A stretch of 6,545 bases of DNA, taken from an uncultured Gammaproteobacteria bacterium. GTDB lineage: Bacteria; Pseudomonadota; Gammaproteobacteria; UBA9214. A program made the translations under genes and the position numbers. Shown piece after piece: positions 1-5,617 of this stretch (positions are counted from its first letter, which is position 1; each line of letters opens with the position of its first letter). The stretch covers positions 1-6,545 of the forward strand of contig CAJQPV010000033.1 of NCBI GenBank assembly GCA_905480305.1. Reading direction: 5' to 3'. The notes under the pieces are model-generated. The model had not been told where the DNA came from, ran no database searches, and worked only from the letters and a program-made list of their open reading frames with translations.

Positions 1-649
1 CGCTGTCCTCAAGGCGGCGGTCGGCAAGCAAACGCTCCGTGATGTCACGTTGAATAATCAGAAAGGTACTGAACTCTCCCTGTTTATCCGGCACCGCCGT
101 GGCCGAGCATTCCATGTTGATGACCGAACCATCCTTGCGAATAAACTCGATATCCGCCTGGTTATAACCCCGTTCCCGCAGAACGGGGAAAGTACACTCA
201 CATAGCTGCTGCGAATCCGGCGAAAAAAACTCCTTGATATGATGCCCCATTATTTCATCCGGCGTAAAACCGGAATCCCTGAAAACAGACTGATTGGCGC
301 GCAGGATCGTACCCTCGGTATTTATATGAAAAATATATTCCGCTGCCGAATCCAGCAGCATTTCCAGGTGCAACTCGGCATCAGCGGCACGGACACGGGC
401 GGCCTGCTGACGCTGCAAGGTGACCGCGGCAAATATTCCGAAGCAACTGGAAAGCACCAGGAAACTCAGCCGCATTATGAGTTCCGATGTCGGCGGGTGC
501 AGCAGCTGGCTGCCCAGGGTGCCCTCGTTGAACACCACTACGTCGACGAGCATATCGACAAACCAATAGCCAAGACCGAACAGCACACCGATCCAGATAA
601 AGAGATATCGCGGCGTTTTTGCCTGGTCACTTGTCTGTTTCATGAACAT
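1..649 (-). CDS. Membrane-anchored PAS-domain sensor protein (3' end outside window)
   Basis: Reading the minus strand from ATG at 649 (or the second ATG at 643, two codons later) gives an open frame of at least 214 residues that leaves the window without a stop. Numbered from the 643 start: two hydrophobic segments (about 13-38, starting YLFIWIGVLFGLGYW, and about 56-76) form a short membrane anchor. A helical linker rich in Q, R and A (77-92) leads to a PAS domain (about 93-207). PAS hallmarks are LLDSAAEYIFHIN, the GTILRAN strand, GFTPDEIMGHHI, the FIRKDGSVI strand and the closing RDITER signature. PAS domains bind small ligands or cofactors and relay a signal to an output domain, which here lies beyond position 1 (GGDEF/EAL or histidine kinase are the usual outputs; not visible). 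Neither start has a convincing ribosome binding site. The gene is divergent from the one at 993. Confidence 0.88.
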   Translation of the reverse strand, partial: MFMKQTSDQAKTPRYLFIWIGVLFGLGYWFVDMLVDVVVFNEGTLGSQLLHPPTSELIMRLSFLVLSSCFGIFAAVTLQRQQAARVRAADAELHLEMLLDSAAEYIFHINTEGTILRANQSVFRDSGFTPDEIMGHHIKEFFSPDSQQLCECTFPVLRERGYNQADIEFIRKDGSVINMECSATAVPDKQGEFSTFLIIQRDITERLLADRRLEDS

Positions 650-676
650 CTGCTGATAGAACCCGGTTAGCGTTTG

Positions 677-682
677 ATTATA
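677..682 (-). promoter_or_regulatory. Candidate -10 box for the PAS sensor gene
   Basis: The minus strand reads a perfect TATAAT here, about 28 bases before the 649 start. A TTGACG sits further upstream (706-711), but the 23-base spacing is too long for a standard sigma-70 promoter, so the pair is doubtful and the -10 is supported by its sequence only. Confidence 0.3.
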
Positions 683-865
683 GTGATTATTTTTATCCCT
701 GCTTGCGTCAAGCGACTATTTCACAGGCACGCTGTGCTGGCTATAAGGGAATACCGATACATCCGCGATAAACTAATGAGCCACATGGTAATTTTCTAAC
801 CACGCAAGGCGTTCGCCGACAACATATTGACACGACAGCCGGCACCATGTTGCCAGCAATACAGC

Positions 866-882
866 AATACTGATTAAGTATT
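866..882. promoter_or_regulatory. Operator-like inverted repeat AATACT-N5-AGTATT
   Basis: Two perfect 6-base arms flank GATTA. The repeat ends about 8 bases before the -35 position expected for the TATAAT at 914-919, a typical place for a regulator of the downstream small gene. It partly overlaps the tandem 8-mer AGCAATAC. No regulator is assigned; the site is judged on symmetry and position only. Confidence 0.35.
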
Positions 883-890
883 CTCCACAA

Positions 891-919
891 TTTTTTTGCC
901 TGTCCCGATTCAATATAAT
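891..919 (+). promoter_or_regulatory. Candidate sigma-70 promoter for the gene at 993
   Basis: TATAAT at 914-919 is a consensus -10 box. At 17 bases upstream lies a run of T (891-896), a poor match to TTGACA; TTGCCT at 896-901 is better in sequence but only 12 bases away. The distance to the ATG leaves a leader of about 65 bases. Confidence 0.4.
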
Positions 920-992
920 CAGCAGTGTCATTTAAACGCTCAACCGATTTAGATGACAGCGTTGCAAGTTGATCAGGCATTGAGGAGAGATT

Positions 993-1259
993 ATGGGAGA
1001 AGTCGCTTCCAACTTACAGCAGTACCCGGCACGCAATGTTGAAATTATTGTGCATGTCGATGAAATGCTCGGAGAGACCAAACGAGCCGAGCTGGTTAAT
1101 GCACTGGAAGGCATCGAGGGTATCAGCTCAGCCGAATTTTGCCCGCTGCGCTGGCACCTGATGCTGATCAATTACGACAGGGAACTACTGAATTCACAGG
1201 AAGTGCTCACCGGGGTAGTTGCAAACAATATCCACGCCGAACTGATCGGACCGGTTTAA
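993..1259 (+). CDS. Small HMA-fold-like protein lacking the CxxC metal site (conserved hypothetical)
   Basis: 88 residues, starting at an ATG preceded by an excellent ribosome binding site (GAGGAGAG, 982-989). The predicted order of elements is beta (EIIVHVDE, 17-24), alpha (28-42), beta (ISSAEF, 44-49), beta (HLMLINYD, 55-62), alpha (68-79), beta (IHAELIGPV, 80-88). That is the beta-alpha-beta-beta-alpha-beta plan of ferredoxin-like heavy-metal-associated domains. The cysteine pair that binds copper or mercury in true HMA domains is absent; the single cysteine (C50, in EFCPLRWH) lies after strand 2. It is therefore more likely a soluble cytoplasmic scaffold, sensor or partner than a metal chaperone. 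The gene is monocistronic: it has its own candidate promoter and a strong terminator 18 bases after its stop. Fold assignment is inference; the reading frame is secure. Confidence 0.85.
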   Translation: MGEVASNLQQYPARNVEIIVHVDEMLGETKRAELVNALEGIEGISSAEFCPLRWHLMLINYDRELLNSQEVLTGVVANNIHAELIGPV

Positions 1260-1277
1260 TCCCTGACCGGCTCAACA

Positions 1278-1307
1278 CGCCCGGCACATCAGTGCCGGGC
1301 GTTTTTT
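1278..1307 (+). terminator. Strong Rho-independent terminator after the 993 gene
   Basis: A perfect 10-base GC-rich stem (CGCCCGGCAC at 1278-1287 pairing with 1292-1301) closes an ATCA loop and is followed directly by six T (1302-1307). It begins 18 bases past the TAA. Confidence 0.95.
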
Positions 1308-1439
1308 ATATGCCAGCGCGTCCATACGTTAGCCCGCCATATCCCGTCCACAGCCCGGCCACATCCGCATGAATATCTCCCCGCGCGCTCATCTATACTG
1401 TGCAAGACACCAACAACAATCAAATAACGGGTAACACTG

Positions 1440-1916
1440 ATGAAATATTTTTTTGCAATCTTATTAAGCACCTGCCTGCTATACACCCTGCCGGTGGCAG
1501 CACAGGACGAAACCACCGGCCTGCCAGGCGGCGTCATCGTGATGTGGAGCGGCGCACTCGACAAGATACCCGCAGGCTGGGCACTGTGCGACGGCGAAAA
1601 CGGCACGCCTGATCTCAGTAATCGCTTTGTAATGGGGGTTGGTGCTGCTGAATACATGGGCACAAGCGGCGGCTCACCATCACACCGGCACAGCGCCGGC
1701 AATCACAGCCATCAGATCGATCCACCCGCCATGAACCTGCGGCCCTCCTACAGCTATTCCGGCTATCGCAGCAGCGGTGTGCGCAGCCGCCACTACACGC
1801 TGCCGGAACAGAGCTTTAATTTACGACCCTTCAAATCAGGCCCGGCCCATGCCACAGCGGATGCTGTTTCACACCTGCCGCCCTACTACAAGATCGCCTT
1901 TATTATGAAGTTATGA
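1440..1916 (+). CDS. Secreted tail-collar-domain protein, stand-alone
   Basis: 158 residues. Residues 1-21 form a Sec signal peptide (MKYFFAILLSTCLLYTLPVAA, then Q), with cleavage likely after VAA. The mature protein opens with GVIVMWSGALDKIPAGWALC (31-50) and DLSNRFVMGVG (58-68), the classic start of the phage tail collar / microcystin-dependent-protein family. It has a histidine-rich HRHSAGNHSH segment (82-91) like the metal-binding HxH motifs of short tail fibres, and ends SHLPPYYKIAFIMKL, the usual family C-terminus. In phages such domains form trimeric fibres binding host surfaces; bacterial copies often lie outside prophages and their role is unsettled. No other phage genes are nearby, and a signal peptide is not expected of a virion protein, so this looks like a domesticated extracellular or periplasmic protein. 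A TATACT at 1394-1399 could be its -10. The ribosome binding site is weak. Confidence 0.85.
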   Translation: MKYFFAILLSTCLLYTLPVAAQDETTGLPGGVIVMWSGALDKIPAGWALCDGENGTPDLSNRFVMGVGAAEYMGTSGGSPSHRHSAGNHSHQIDPPAMNLRPSYSYSGYRSSGVRSRHYTLPEQSFNLRPFKSGPAHATADAVSHLPPYYKIAFIMKL

Positions 1917-2075
1917 GGACAGTGTTGCGCTTCGTGGCAAAAACAAGCTGGCATCGCACCCACAATCAAAACCCGGAAAAAAGCGAAAAACCGCAAGGCG
2001 CTTGAAGAGCAAAGCAGGCAGTAGCCGATCAGTAAAGTGTTAACCCGATCGATCCGGTGCTGCAGTCTTTACGCC

Positions 2076-2089
2076 ACCGGGCGACCGGT
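2076..2089. repeat. Short hairpin ACCGG-GCGA-CCGGT
   Basis: A 5-base perfect stem with a GNRA-type loop on the plus strand, followed by only TTT. It lies between the collar gene (stop 1916) and the convergent small gene (stop 2111). It might help end transcription of either, but the stem is short and the T-run poor. The remaining bases of 1917-2110 show no convincing gene. Confidence 0.25.
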
Positions 2090-2110
2090 TTCTATATACA
2101 TAAGCCGTGA

Positions 2111-2290
2111 TTAATTCACCCGTTTCAGTTTGACACGGTTGACGCTCAATTCTTTCAGCAGCAGGTCGTTCAAACGTCTGTCTGCAATGCGACTACGATC
2201 AAGGAGCACCACGCAACCCCTGCTGTCGGTAAAGGGAAATTTACCGGCCGCTCCATAGGTACGTCGTTGCCTGGTTCTTTTTTCTGCCAC
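2111..2290 (-). CDS. Small basic protein with DRS/DRR motif (conserved-hypothetical type), GTG start
   Basis: A 59-residue minus-strand frame, short and easily missed because it starts with GTG. It begins MAEKRTRQRRTYGAAG, continues KFPFTDSRGCVVLLDRSR and IADRRLNDLL, and ends KRVN. The arrangement GKFPFTDSRG (16-25), then DRS/DRR separated by five residues (31-39), then N, matches my recollection of small uncharacterised gammaproteobacterial proteins with a DRRxxxDRRxN signature; I cannot confirm this by search. The composition (many R, K, D; no long hydrophobic stretch) suggests a soluble, possibly nucleic-acid- or partner-binding protein. GTG at 2290 is the only in-frame start after an upstream TAG; a GGAG lies 10 bases before it, slightly far. 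Function unknown. A longer overlapping frame at 2241-2504 in another register looks like a shadow. Confidence 0.6.
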   Translation of the reverse strand: MAEKRTRQRRTYGAAGKFPFTDSRGCVVLLDRSRIADRRLNDLLLKELSVNRVKLKRVN

Positions 2291-2370
2291 TGCTCTGCGT
2301 CTCCGGTTTCGATACTAATGCTGTAAACGAATAAAAATACAGTGGCTTGTTATTATTATGTTTGCCACTG
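2285..2370. repeat. Three copies of GCCACTG around the divergent start region
   Basis: TGCCACTG occurs at 2285-2292 and 2363-2370, and its complement CAGTGGC at 2340-2346. The last two make a perfect 7-base inverted repeat separated by a 17-base AT-only-like spacer, with centres about 24 bases apart. It lies between the minus-strand small gene and the haemoglobin gene, where a shared operator would be expected. Could be chance. Confidence 0.3.
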
Positions 2371-2521
2371 ACTGATATATTAAATCGCGAAAACAACATG
2401 GTATATTGGCCATTGGTACCACTCGTACTCCGCACAGGGCAGCACACCAGCCGCATCCGGATAAAGTCTGCCAGTTTACCGGAGTCGATACACTCCTCAA
2501 ACACATGGACCGGAGAACAGC

Positions 2522-2899
2522 ATGACAGCCCCTGCCAAATCCCTGTATGAACGACCCGGTGGTTACGATGCCATTGCTGCTGTTGTCAATAAACTGTTAC
2601 CCCGACTGGAGAATGATCCCCAGCTGGGACGCTTCCGGGCAAACCGGGGTGATGACGGCATCGCGCGCGAGAAACAGTTACTGATTGATTAGCTGTGCAA
2701 CAGTGCCGGCGGGCCGATGCTGTATACCGGTCGGGATATGCCCGGCTCACACAAAGGCATGGGGATCAGCGAGAATGACTGGGGCATTTTTATAGAACAC
2801 CTCAAGGCGACACTGGCCGACTTTCAGGTGCCGCAGCAGGAACAGGATGAGGTACTGGGCTTCATCGACAGCACCCGGGACGGCATTGTCGAGGTATAG
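2522..2899 (+). pseudogene. Group I truncated haemoglobin, interrupted by in-frame TAG
   Basis: From ATG 2522 (GGAG at 2512-2515, good spacing) the frame encodes MTAPAKSLYERPGGYDAIAA and on to EKQLLID, hits TAG at 2690-2692 (codon 57), then continues in the same frame with LCNSAGGPMLYTGRDMPGSH and KGMGISENDW to a final TAG at 2897-2899. The full span equals 125 residues, the normal length of a group I truncated haemoglobin. YERPGGYDAIAAVV is the helix A/B start; H77 in SHKGMGIS is the proximal haem ligand. Relatives usually have F or Y where the stop falls (ID-x-LC), so one base change from a Tyr codon explains it. The 56-residue front piece lacks the haem histidine and should not bind haem. 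A 60-residue frame from the internal ATG 2717 carries H77 but no A-B helices, and has no clear ribosome binding site. No frameshift or other decay is visible, so the event is recent, a base-calling error, or read through by a suppressor. Such globins bind O2 and detoxify NO. Confidence 0.9.
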
Positions 2900-3032
2900 C
2901 GTTAGCGGCGCACACTGCCATCAGGCCGACTTGCCATGTACCGGGTGCAAGATGGCCTTGGCGATCCTGAAGCAGTTCAGACGATCGATAGTGGCAGCAA
3001 TCCTATGTGGATAGAACCGTTGCGACTGCGTT

Positions 3033-3052
3033 AAAACATCCTGCCCGGATGT
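3033..3052 (-). terminator. Rho-independent terminator of the lipoprotein gene
   Basis: On the minus strand a 6-base perfect stem ACATCC / GGATGT with loop GGGCA is followed by TTT (four T in a row counting the stem's last base). It lies 25 bases after the stop of the gene at 3077-3532. Confidence 0.55.
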
Positions 3053-3076
3053 CGCGCCTGCGACTGCCTGTCTGCA

Positions 3077-3532
3077 TCACTGCCAGCCGATCACGCTGTA
3101 GCCTTTTTCGGACAGGCAGCGGTTAACGAAATTTTTGAAAATCGGCGACTGCTCTGTTGACTGTATGCCACCGCGGACCGCGCCGGTGGCTGCACCCGCA
3201 GCCGCACCGGCCGCCATGCGCTCACCAACACTGCCACCCTGCACCAGTGTCCAGGCACCGGCACCGACGCTGCCAATCGCCGCACCGCTGGCAGCCTTGC
3301 GGCCGACTTCGCCGTCTTTTGTCTGGTTGACTCCCGAGGTGAGCGCCAGCTGCATACAGGCATCAATATCCTGCTGCGCGACATGACCACCGACCCGGTT
3401 CAGGTGTGTATTGGGATAAAGCACCGGGCGTTTCGGAGAACTCGAACAGCCGGCTGTAACGATTACTGCCAACAGCAGTAGCAAAAGTGCAGCCAGGGGA
3501 CTGACGAATTGCTTGCCTGCGAGGGTCTGCAT
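3077..3532 (-). CDS. Glycine-zipper lipoprotein
   Basis: 151 residues. The N-terminus (1-28) is a lipoprotein signal peptide with a long leucine core and lipobox VTAG-C29, so the mature protein is lipid-anchored at C29; the following residue S30 favours the outer membrane. After a polar part containing QQDIDACMQLA (54-63), a Gly/Ala-rich stretch (about 79-122: ASGAAIGSVGAGAW and GERMAAGAAAGAATGAVRGG) has small residues spaced as in glycine-zipper membrane segments of the OsmB/SlyB type. The end, NFVNRCLSEKGYSVIGWQ, is a conserved tail motif; C59 and C139 could form a disulfide in the periplasm. Probable envelope-integrity or stress role; exact function unknown. Divergent from the rhomboid gene. 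The ribosome binding site is weak (AGG about 10 bases upstream), and a TATAAC about 20 bases before the start may be the -10. Confidence 0.88.
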   Translation of the reverse strand: MQTLAGKQFVSPLAALLLLLLAVIVTAGCSSSPKRPVLYPNTHLNRVGGHVAQQDIDACMQLALTSGVNQTKDGEVGRKAASGAAIGSVGAGAWTLVQGGSVGERMAAGAAAGAATGAVRGGIQSTEQSPIFKNFVNRCLSEKGYSVIGWQ

Positions 3533-3567
3533 ATTAGCTGCCTGGTGTTATAGAGGCCGGAGAATCT

Positions 3568-4281
3568 ATGCCGGCATGCTTCGCAAATATAGACAAAACA
3601 AGGCGACATTGCACCTTTTCCGCCAATAATCAGACACAGTTATGCAACAATAGCGCCGTGAATACCCGCCTCCGACAATCACTATTGATCGTGGCTGCCT
3701 TTGTTGCCCTGCTCTGGGGTATCGAGCTACTGGACCGCGGTCTCGACCTGCATCTGTACCGCCTCGGCGTCTACCCCCAGGCAGTGAGCGGTCTGCCGGG
3801 CATCCTGTTTGCACCATTGATCCATGGCAGCTGGTATCACCTGCTATCCAACAGCAGTGCGCTGCTGATTCTCGGCACCGCACTGCTGTACGGCTACCCG
3901 CGTGCAGCAAAACCGGTACTGGCATTTGTGTACATTGGCTCCGGCATCGGTGTCTGGCTGCTTGCCCGGCACAACTGGCATTTCGGTGCCAGCGGCCTCA
4001 CACATGGCGTGATGTTTTTTATCTTCACCACCGGCATCCTGCGGCGTGACAAGTTGTCGATCGCTCTGGCACTGATTGTATTCCTGCTCTACGGCAACAT
4101 GATCTGGACGATCTTTCCGCAGGAACAGAATATCTCCTACGAGAGTCATTTCTTTGGAGCACTCACCGGGGTAATCGCCGCATTCCTGTTTCGTGACCGT
4201 GATCCGCTGCCGCCGGCAAAAAAATACGACTGGGAAGATGAGAATTACGAGGACGATGACGAACCCGGCTATCCGGGCTGA
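3568..4281 (+). CDS. Rhomboid-family intramembrane serine protease
   Basis: Up to 237 residues with about six hydrophobic segments. Rhomboid features (numbering from ATG 3568): HGSWYHLLSN (86-95) in the region of the family's HxxxN motif; GASG (140-143) with the nucleophile S142; and H194 in the last helix (ESHFFGALTG), completing the Ser-His dyad. Rhomboids cut substrate proteins within the inner membrane. The C-terminus is a cytosolic acidic tail (DWEDENYEDDDEPGYPG). Start choice is uncertain. ATG 3568 has a good GGAG five bases upstream, but residues 1-30 (MPACFANIDKTRRHC and on) look like translated leader. GTG 3658 (MNTRLRQSLLIVAAF, 207 residues) places the first helix right after a short basic start, as usual for the family, and leaves 125 bases for the divergent promoters. 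I give the longer form but prefer the shorter biologically. The 3' end overlaps nnrS by 13 bases, convergently. Confidence 0.88.
   Translation: MPACFANIDKTRRHCTFSANNQTQLCNNSAVNTRLRQSLLIVAAFVALLWGIELLDRGLDLHLYRLGVYPQAVSGLPGILFAPLIHGSWYHLLSNSSALLILGTALLYGYPRAAKPVLAFVYIGSGIGVWLLARHNWHFGASGLTHGVMFFIFTTGILRRDKLSIALALIVFLLYGNMIWTIFPQEQNISYESHFFGALTGVIAAFLFRDRDPLPPAKKYDWEDENYEDDDEPGYPG
4264..4277. repeat. Hairpin CCCGG-CTAT-CCGGG in the convergent overlap
   Basis: A perfect 5-base GC stem with a 4-base loop covers the stop codon of nnrS and the last codons of the rhomboid gene. It has no T-run in either direction, so it is not a classical terminator, although no other terminator is visible for either gene. 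Confidence 0.3.
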
Positions 4282-5471
4282 CCATCCGCACGCGGCTGTA
4301 ACAGCATCGGCATAAATGCCAGCAGGAACAGCGCAAATGCCGACACCCACAACAGCTGTGACAGACCTATCCAGAAGACATAATGCGTTGAGTCCAGCAG
4401 CGGCAGAAACACCCGAACGATACTACCGACCACGATTAAACCGAATATCCACACCACGGCAGGTGGTGGTTCAAGAATATTCCTGCCCGTATGTCCAAGT
4501 GTCACACGCGCCATTATGCCAAGGGTAAACAGGCCGATGCCGCCATAGGTGAAGGCATGCAATGCCAGCAACGGTGAAATGGCAAACACGGCGACCGCCG
4601 CCTTCAGCGCAAAACCGACAACCACTGCAACATAGGCAAGCAGCAGCACCCACAACAAGGGTTGCTTCCAGATGCCGGCTGCATACCAGCCCGCCAACCG
4701 CACCCCGTGCAATACACACAAACCGGCAGCGAGACCGGCAACGAGCAGCGAGTCGGGCTGCAGGATATCAGCGAGCCAGAAAGCCACAAACAGTAACAGG
4801 CTTGCCCCGTCCATCCAGGCACGATTTTTCAGCGTGACGCCACCACCAAGACCGCGTTCAATAAAGAACGGTACCACGCGACGTGACATCACAAAGATCA
4901 GCGCCAGCACCAGGTATACGCCTGAATACAGGCCGGCCTGCAGCCCCCATGGGTAAGGTGCCAGCACACCGATATAGAACAGCAGATTGGCGAGCAGCAG
5001 CAACAATACTTTTGACAGAATGCCGAGTTGTTTGAACTGACGCACCTTGAAAACGGGGTATGCAAGCGCCACGAGCAGCAGCAGGTTAAACAACAGATCA
5101 GCAACGGCAGCCCACGCCAGCATCCCGGTGCCGCCGAATAGCAGCAGGCAGCGCGCTGCAAACCAGAGCAGAAACAGCACTAGCAGGGGGTAACCGTGCA
5201 AGGTCTGCACGCCGGTCCAGTTCTTTACCGCTGTGAGGAGAAAACCGGCAATCACTGCCATGGCATAGCCAAAAATCATCTCATGGGCATGCCAGCTTAC
5301 GGCCGCCAGTCCGCCCGGCTGCCAGCTCCAGCCAGACACATAGATACCCAGCCACAGCAAGCTAGACAATAAAGAGAAGATGGCAGCGCCCGCAAAGAAC
5401 GGACGAAAACCCAGCTTTAGAACAGCAGAATTGCCCACAATGACAAGTCCTTGCTTAGCGGCAGATTGCAT
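4269..5471 (-). CDS. nnrS: NnrS family membrane protein (nitric oxide stress)
   Basis: 400 residues, the usual NnrS length, almost entirely hydrophobic with about 12 membrane helices. Family motifs: GFRPFF (21-26) before the first helix; WHAHEMIFGYAMAVIAGFLL (60-79) with H61 and H63; AVKNWTG (81-87); MSRRVVPFF (195-203); HAFTYGGIG (305-313); and ARVTLGHTGR (321-330). The conserved histidines are candidate haem/copper ligands. NnrS proteins in Rhodobacter and Vibrio are inner-membrane haem- and copper-containing proteins that protect against nitrosative stress; their biochemical mechanism is not settled. ATG 5471 is preceded by AAGGA with 7-base spacing, a good ribosome binding site. Directly upstream on the same strand lies the broken ppk2 remnant, whose last frame ends at TAG 5475, just before this start. 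No FNR or NorR/NsrR-type palindrome was recognised upstream by eye. Confidence 0.95.
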   Translation of the reverse strand: MQSAAKQGLVIVGNSAVLKLGFRPFFAGAAIFSLLSSLLWLGIYVSGWSWQPGGLAAVSWHAHEMIFGYAMAVIAGFLLTAVKNWTGVQTLHGYPLLVLFLLWFAARCLLLFGGTGMLAWAAVADLLFNLLLLVALAYPVFKVRQFKQLGILSKVLLLLLANLLFYIGVLAPYPWGLQAGLYSGVYLVLALIFVMSRRVVPFFIERGLGGGVTLKNRAWMDGASLLLFVAFWLADILQPDSLLVAGLAAGLCVLHGVRLAGWYAAGIWKQPLLWVLLLAYVAVVVGFALKAAVAVFAISPLLALHAFTYGGIGLFTLGIMARVTLGHTGRNILEPPPAVVWIFGLIVVGSIVRVFLPLLDSTHYVFWIGLSQLLWVSAFALFLLAFMPMLLQPRADGQPG

Positions 5472-5474
5472 ATA

Positions 5475-5617
5475 CTATTCCTTATGTGCAGCACGCGGGT
5501 TCAGATGTTCCATAAAGCGCTTTATCGCACTACCCTTGCCTGAACTTTCAGCAACTCGATCTGCAACAGTTGCTTTCCGCTCTCATACTCTTCCAGGCTG
5601 ATTTTTTCCGGGTAGGG
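5475..5617 (-). pseudogene. ppk2: Remnant of polyphosphate kinase 2, P-loop deleted
   Basis: Two pieces of a PPK2 protein are visible on the minus strand. The first (5617-5525) reads PYPEKISLEEYESGKQLLQI then ELLKVQARVV before a TAA; this corresponds to the family's EYE..LQIELLKVQ helix before the nucleotide-binding site. The second, one base out of frame (5528-5475), reads IKRFMEHLNPRAA, then HKE and TAG; intact PPK2 proteins have this right after the Walker A loop (GRDAAGKGGTIKRF-type). The Walker A segment itself, about 20 residues, is missing at the junction, and everything after NPRAA (most of the kinase, including Walker B) is absent. PPK2 enzymes transfer phosphate between polyphosphate and nucleotides; nothing functional can remain. 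A 14-base palindrome, ATAAAGCGCTTTAT (5512-5525), sits at the junction. The remnant occupies the nnrS upstream region and may now provide its leader. Confidence 0.75.

Larger units (their letters stand above)
650..992. other. Divergent intergenic region, no convincing gene
   Basis: About 340 bases separate the PAS sensor gene (minus) from the small protein at 993 (plus). The stretch holds candidate promoters for both directions, a CACAG-N5-CTGTG inverted repeat at 722-736, a tandem repeat of the 8-mer AGCAATAC at 855-870, and an inverted repeat at 866-882. A 79-codon minus-strand frame covers 741-980, but it has no ribosome binding site, runs through the promoter of the 993 gene and is cysteine-rich at its end, so I do not call it. 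Confidence 0.6.

Noticed and set aside
239..670. 143-codon plus-strand frame antisense to the PAS sensor
   Set aside because: The minus strand encodes a clear PAS protein over the same bases; the plus frame is compositionally odd and has no family features.
827..832. Perfect TTGACA as a -35 box
   Set aside because: No acceptable -10 box lies 15-19 bases downstream.
741..980. 79-codon minus-strand frame upstream of the HMA-like gene (starts MPDQLATLSSKSVERL)
   Set aside because: No ribosome binding site, overlaps the promoter and ribosome site of the 993 gene, and its second half is cysteine-rich and unlike a folded protein.
1440..1916. Collar protein as part of a prophage
   Set aside because: No other phage, lysis or integrase gene is visible in the window, and the protein has a Sec signal peptide.
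1913..2005. 30-codon plus-strand ORF overlapping the stop of the collar gene by ATGA
   Set aside because: The overlap is suggestive of coupling, but the peptide is very short, unpatterned and basic, with no independent support.
2241..2504. 87-codon minus-strand frame overlapping the small DRS/DRR gene
   Set aside because: It covers the promoter region of the haemoglobin gene, has no ribosome site and no recognisable features, while the other register over 2111-2290 looks like real protein.
2690..2692. TAG in the haemoglobin gene as evidence for a reassigned stop codon or pyrrolysine
   Set aside because: nnrS and the haemoglobin gene itself terminate at TAG at family-typical ends, and no Pyl context is present.
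2936..3034. 32-codon plus-strand ORF after the haemoglobin gene (starts MYRVQDGLGDPEAV)
   Set aside because: Amino-acid composition is plausible, but there is no ribosome binding site and no recognisable similarity; too short to support.
3844..4350. 168-codon minus-strand frame inside the rhomboid gene
   Set aside because: Antisense shadow; the plus strand carries the catalytic GASG and His motifs of a rhomboid and the minus frame has no family features.
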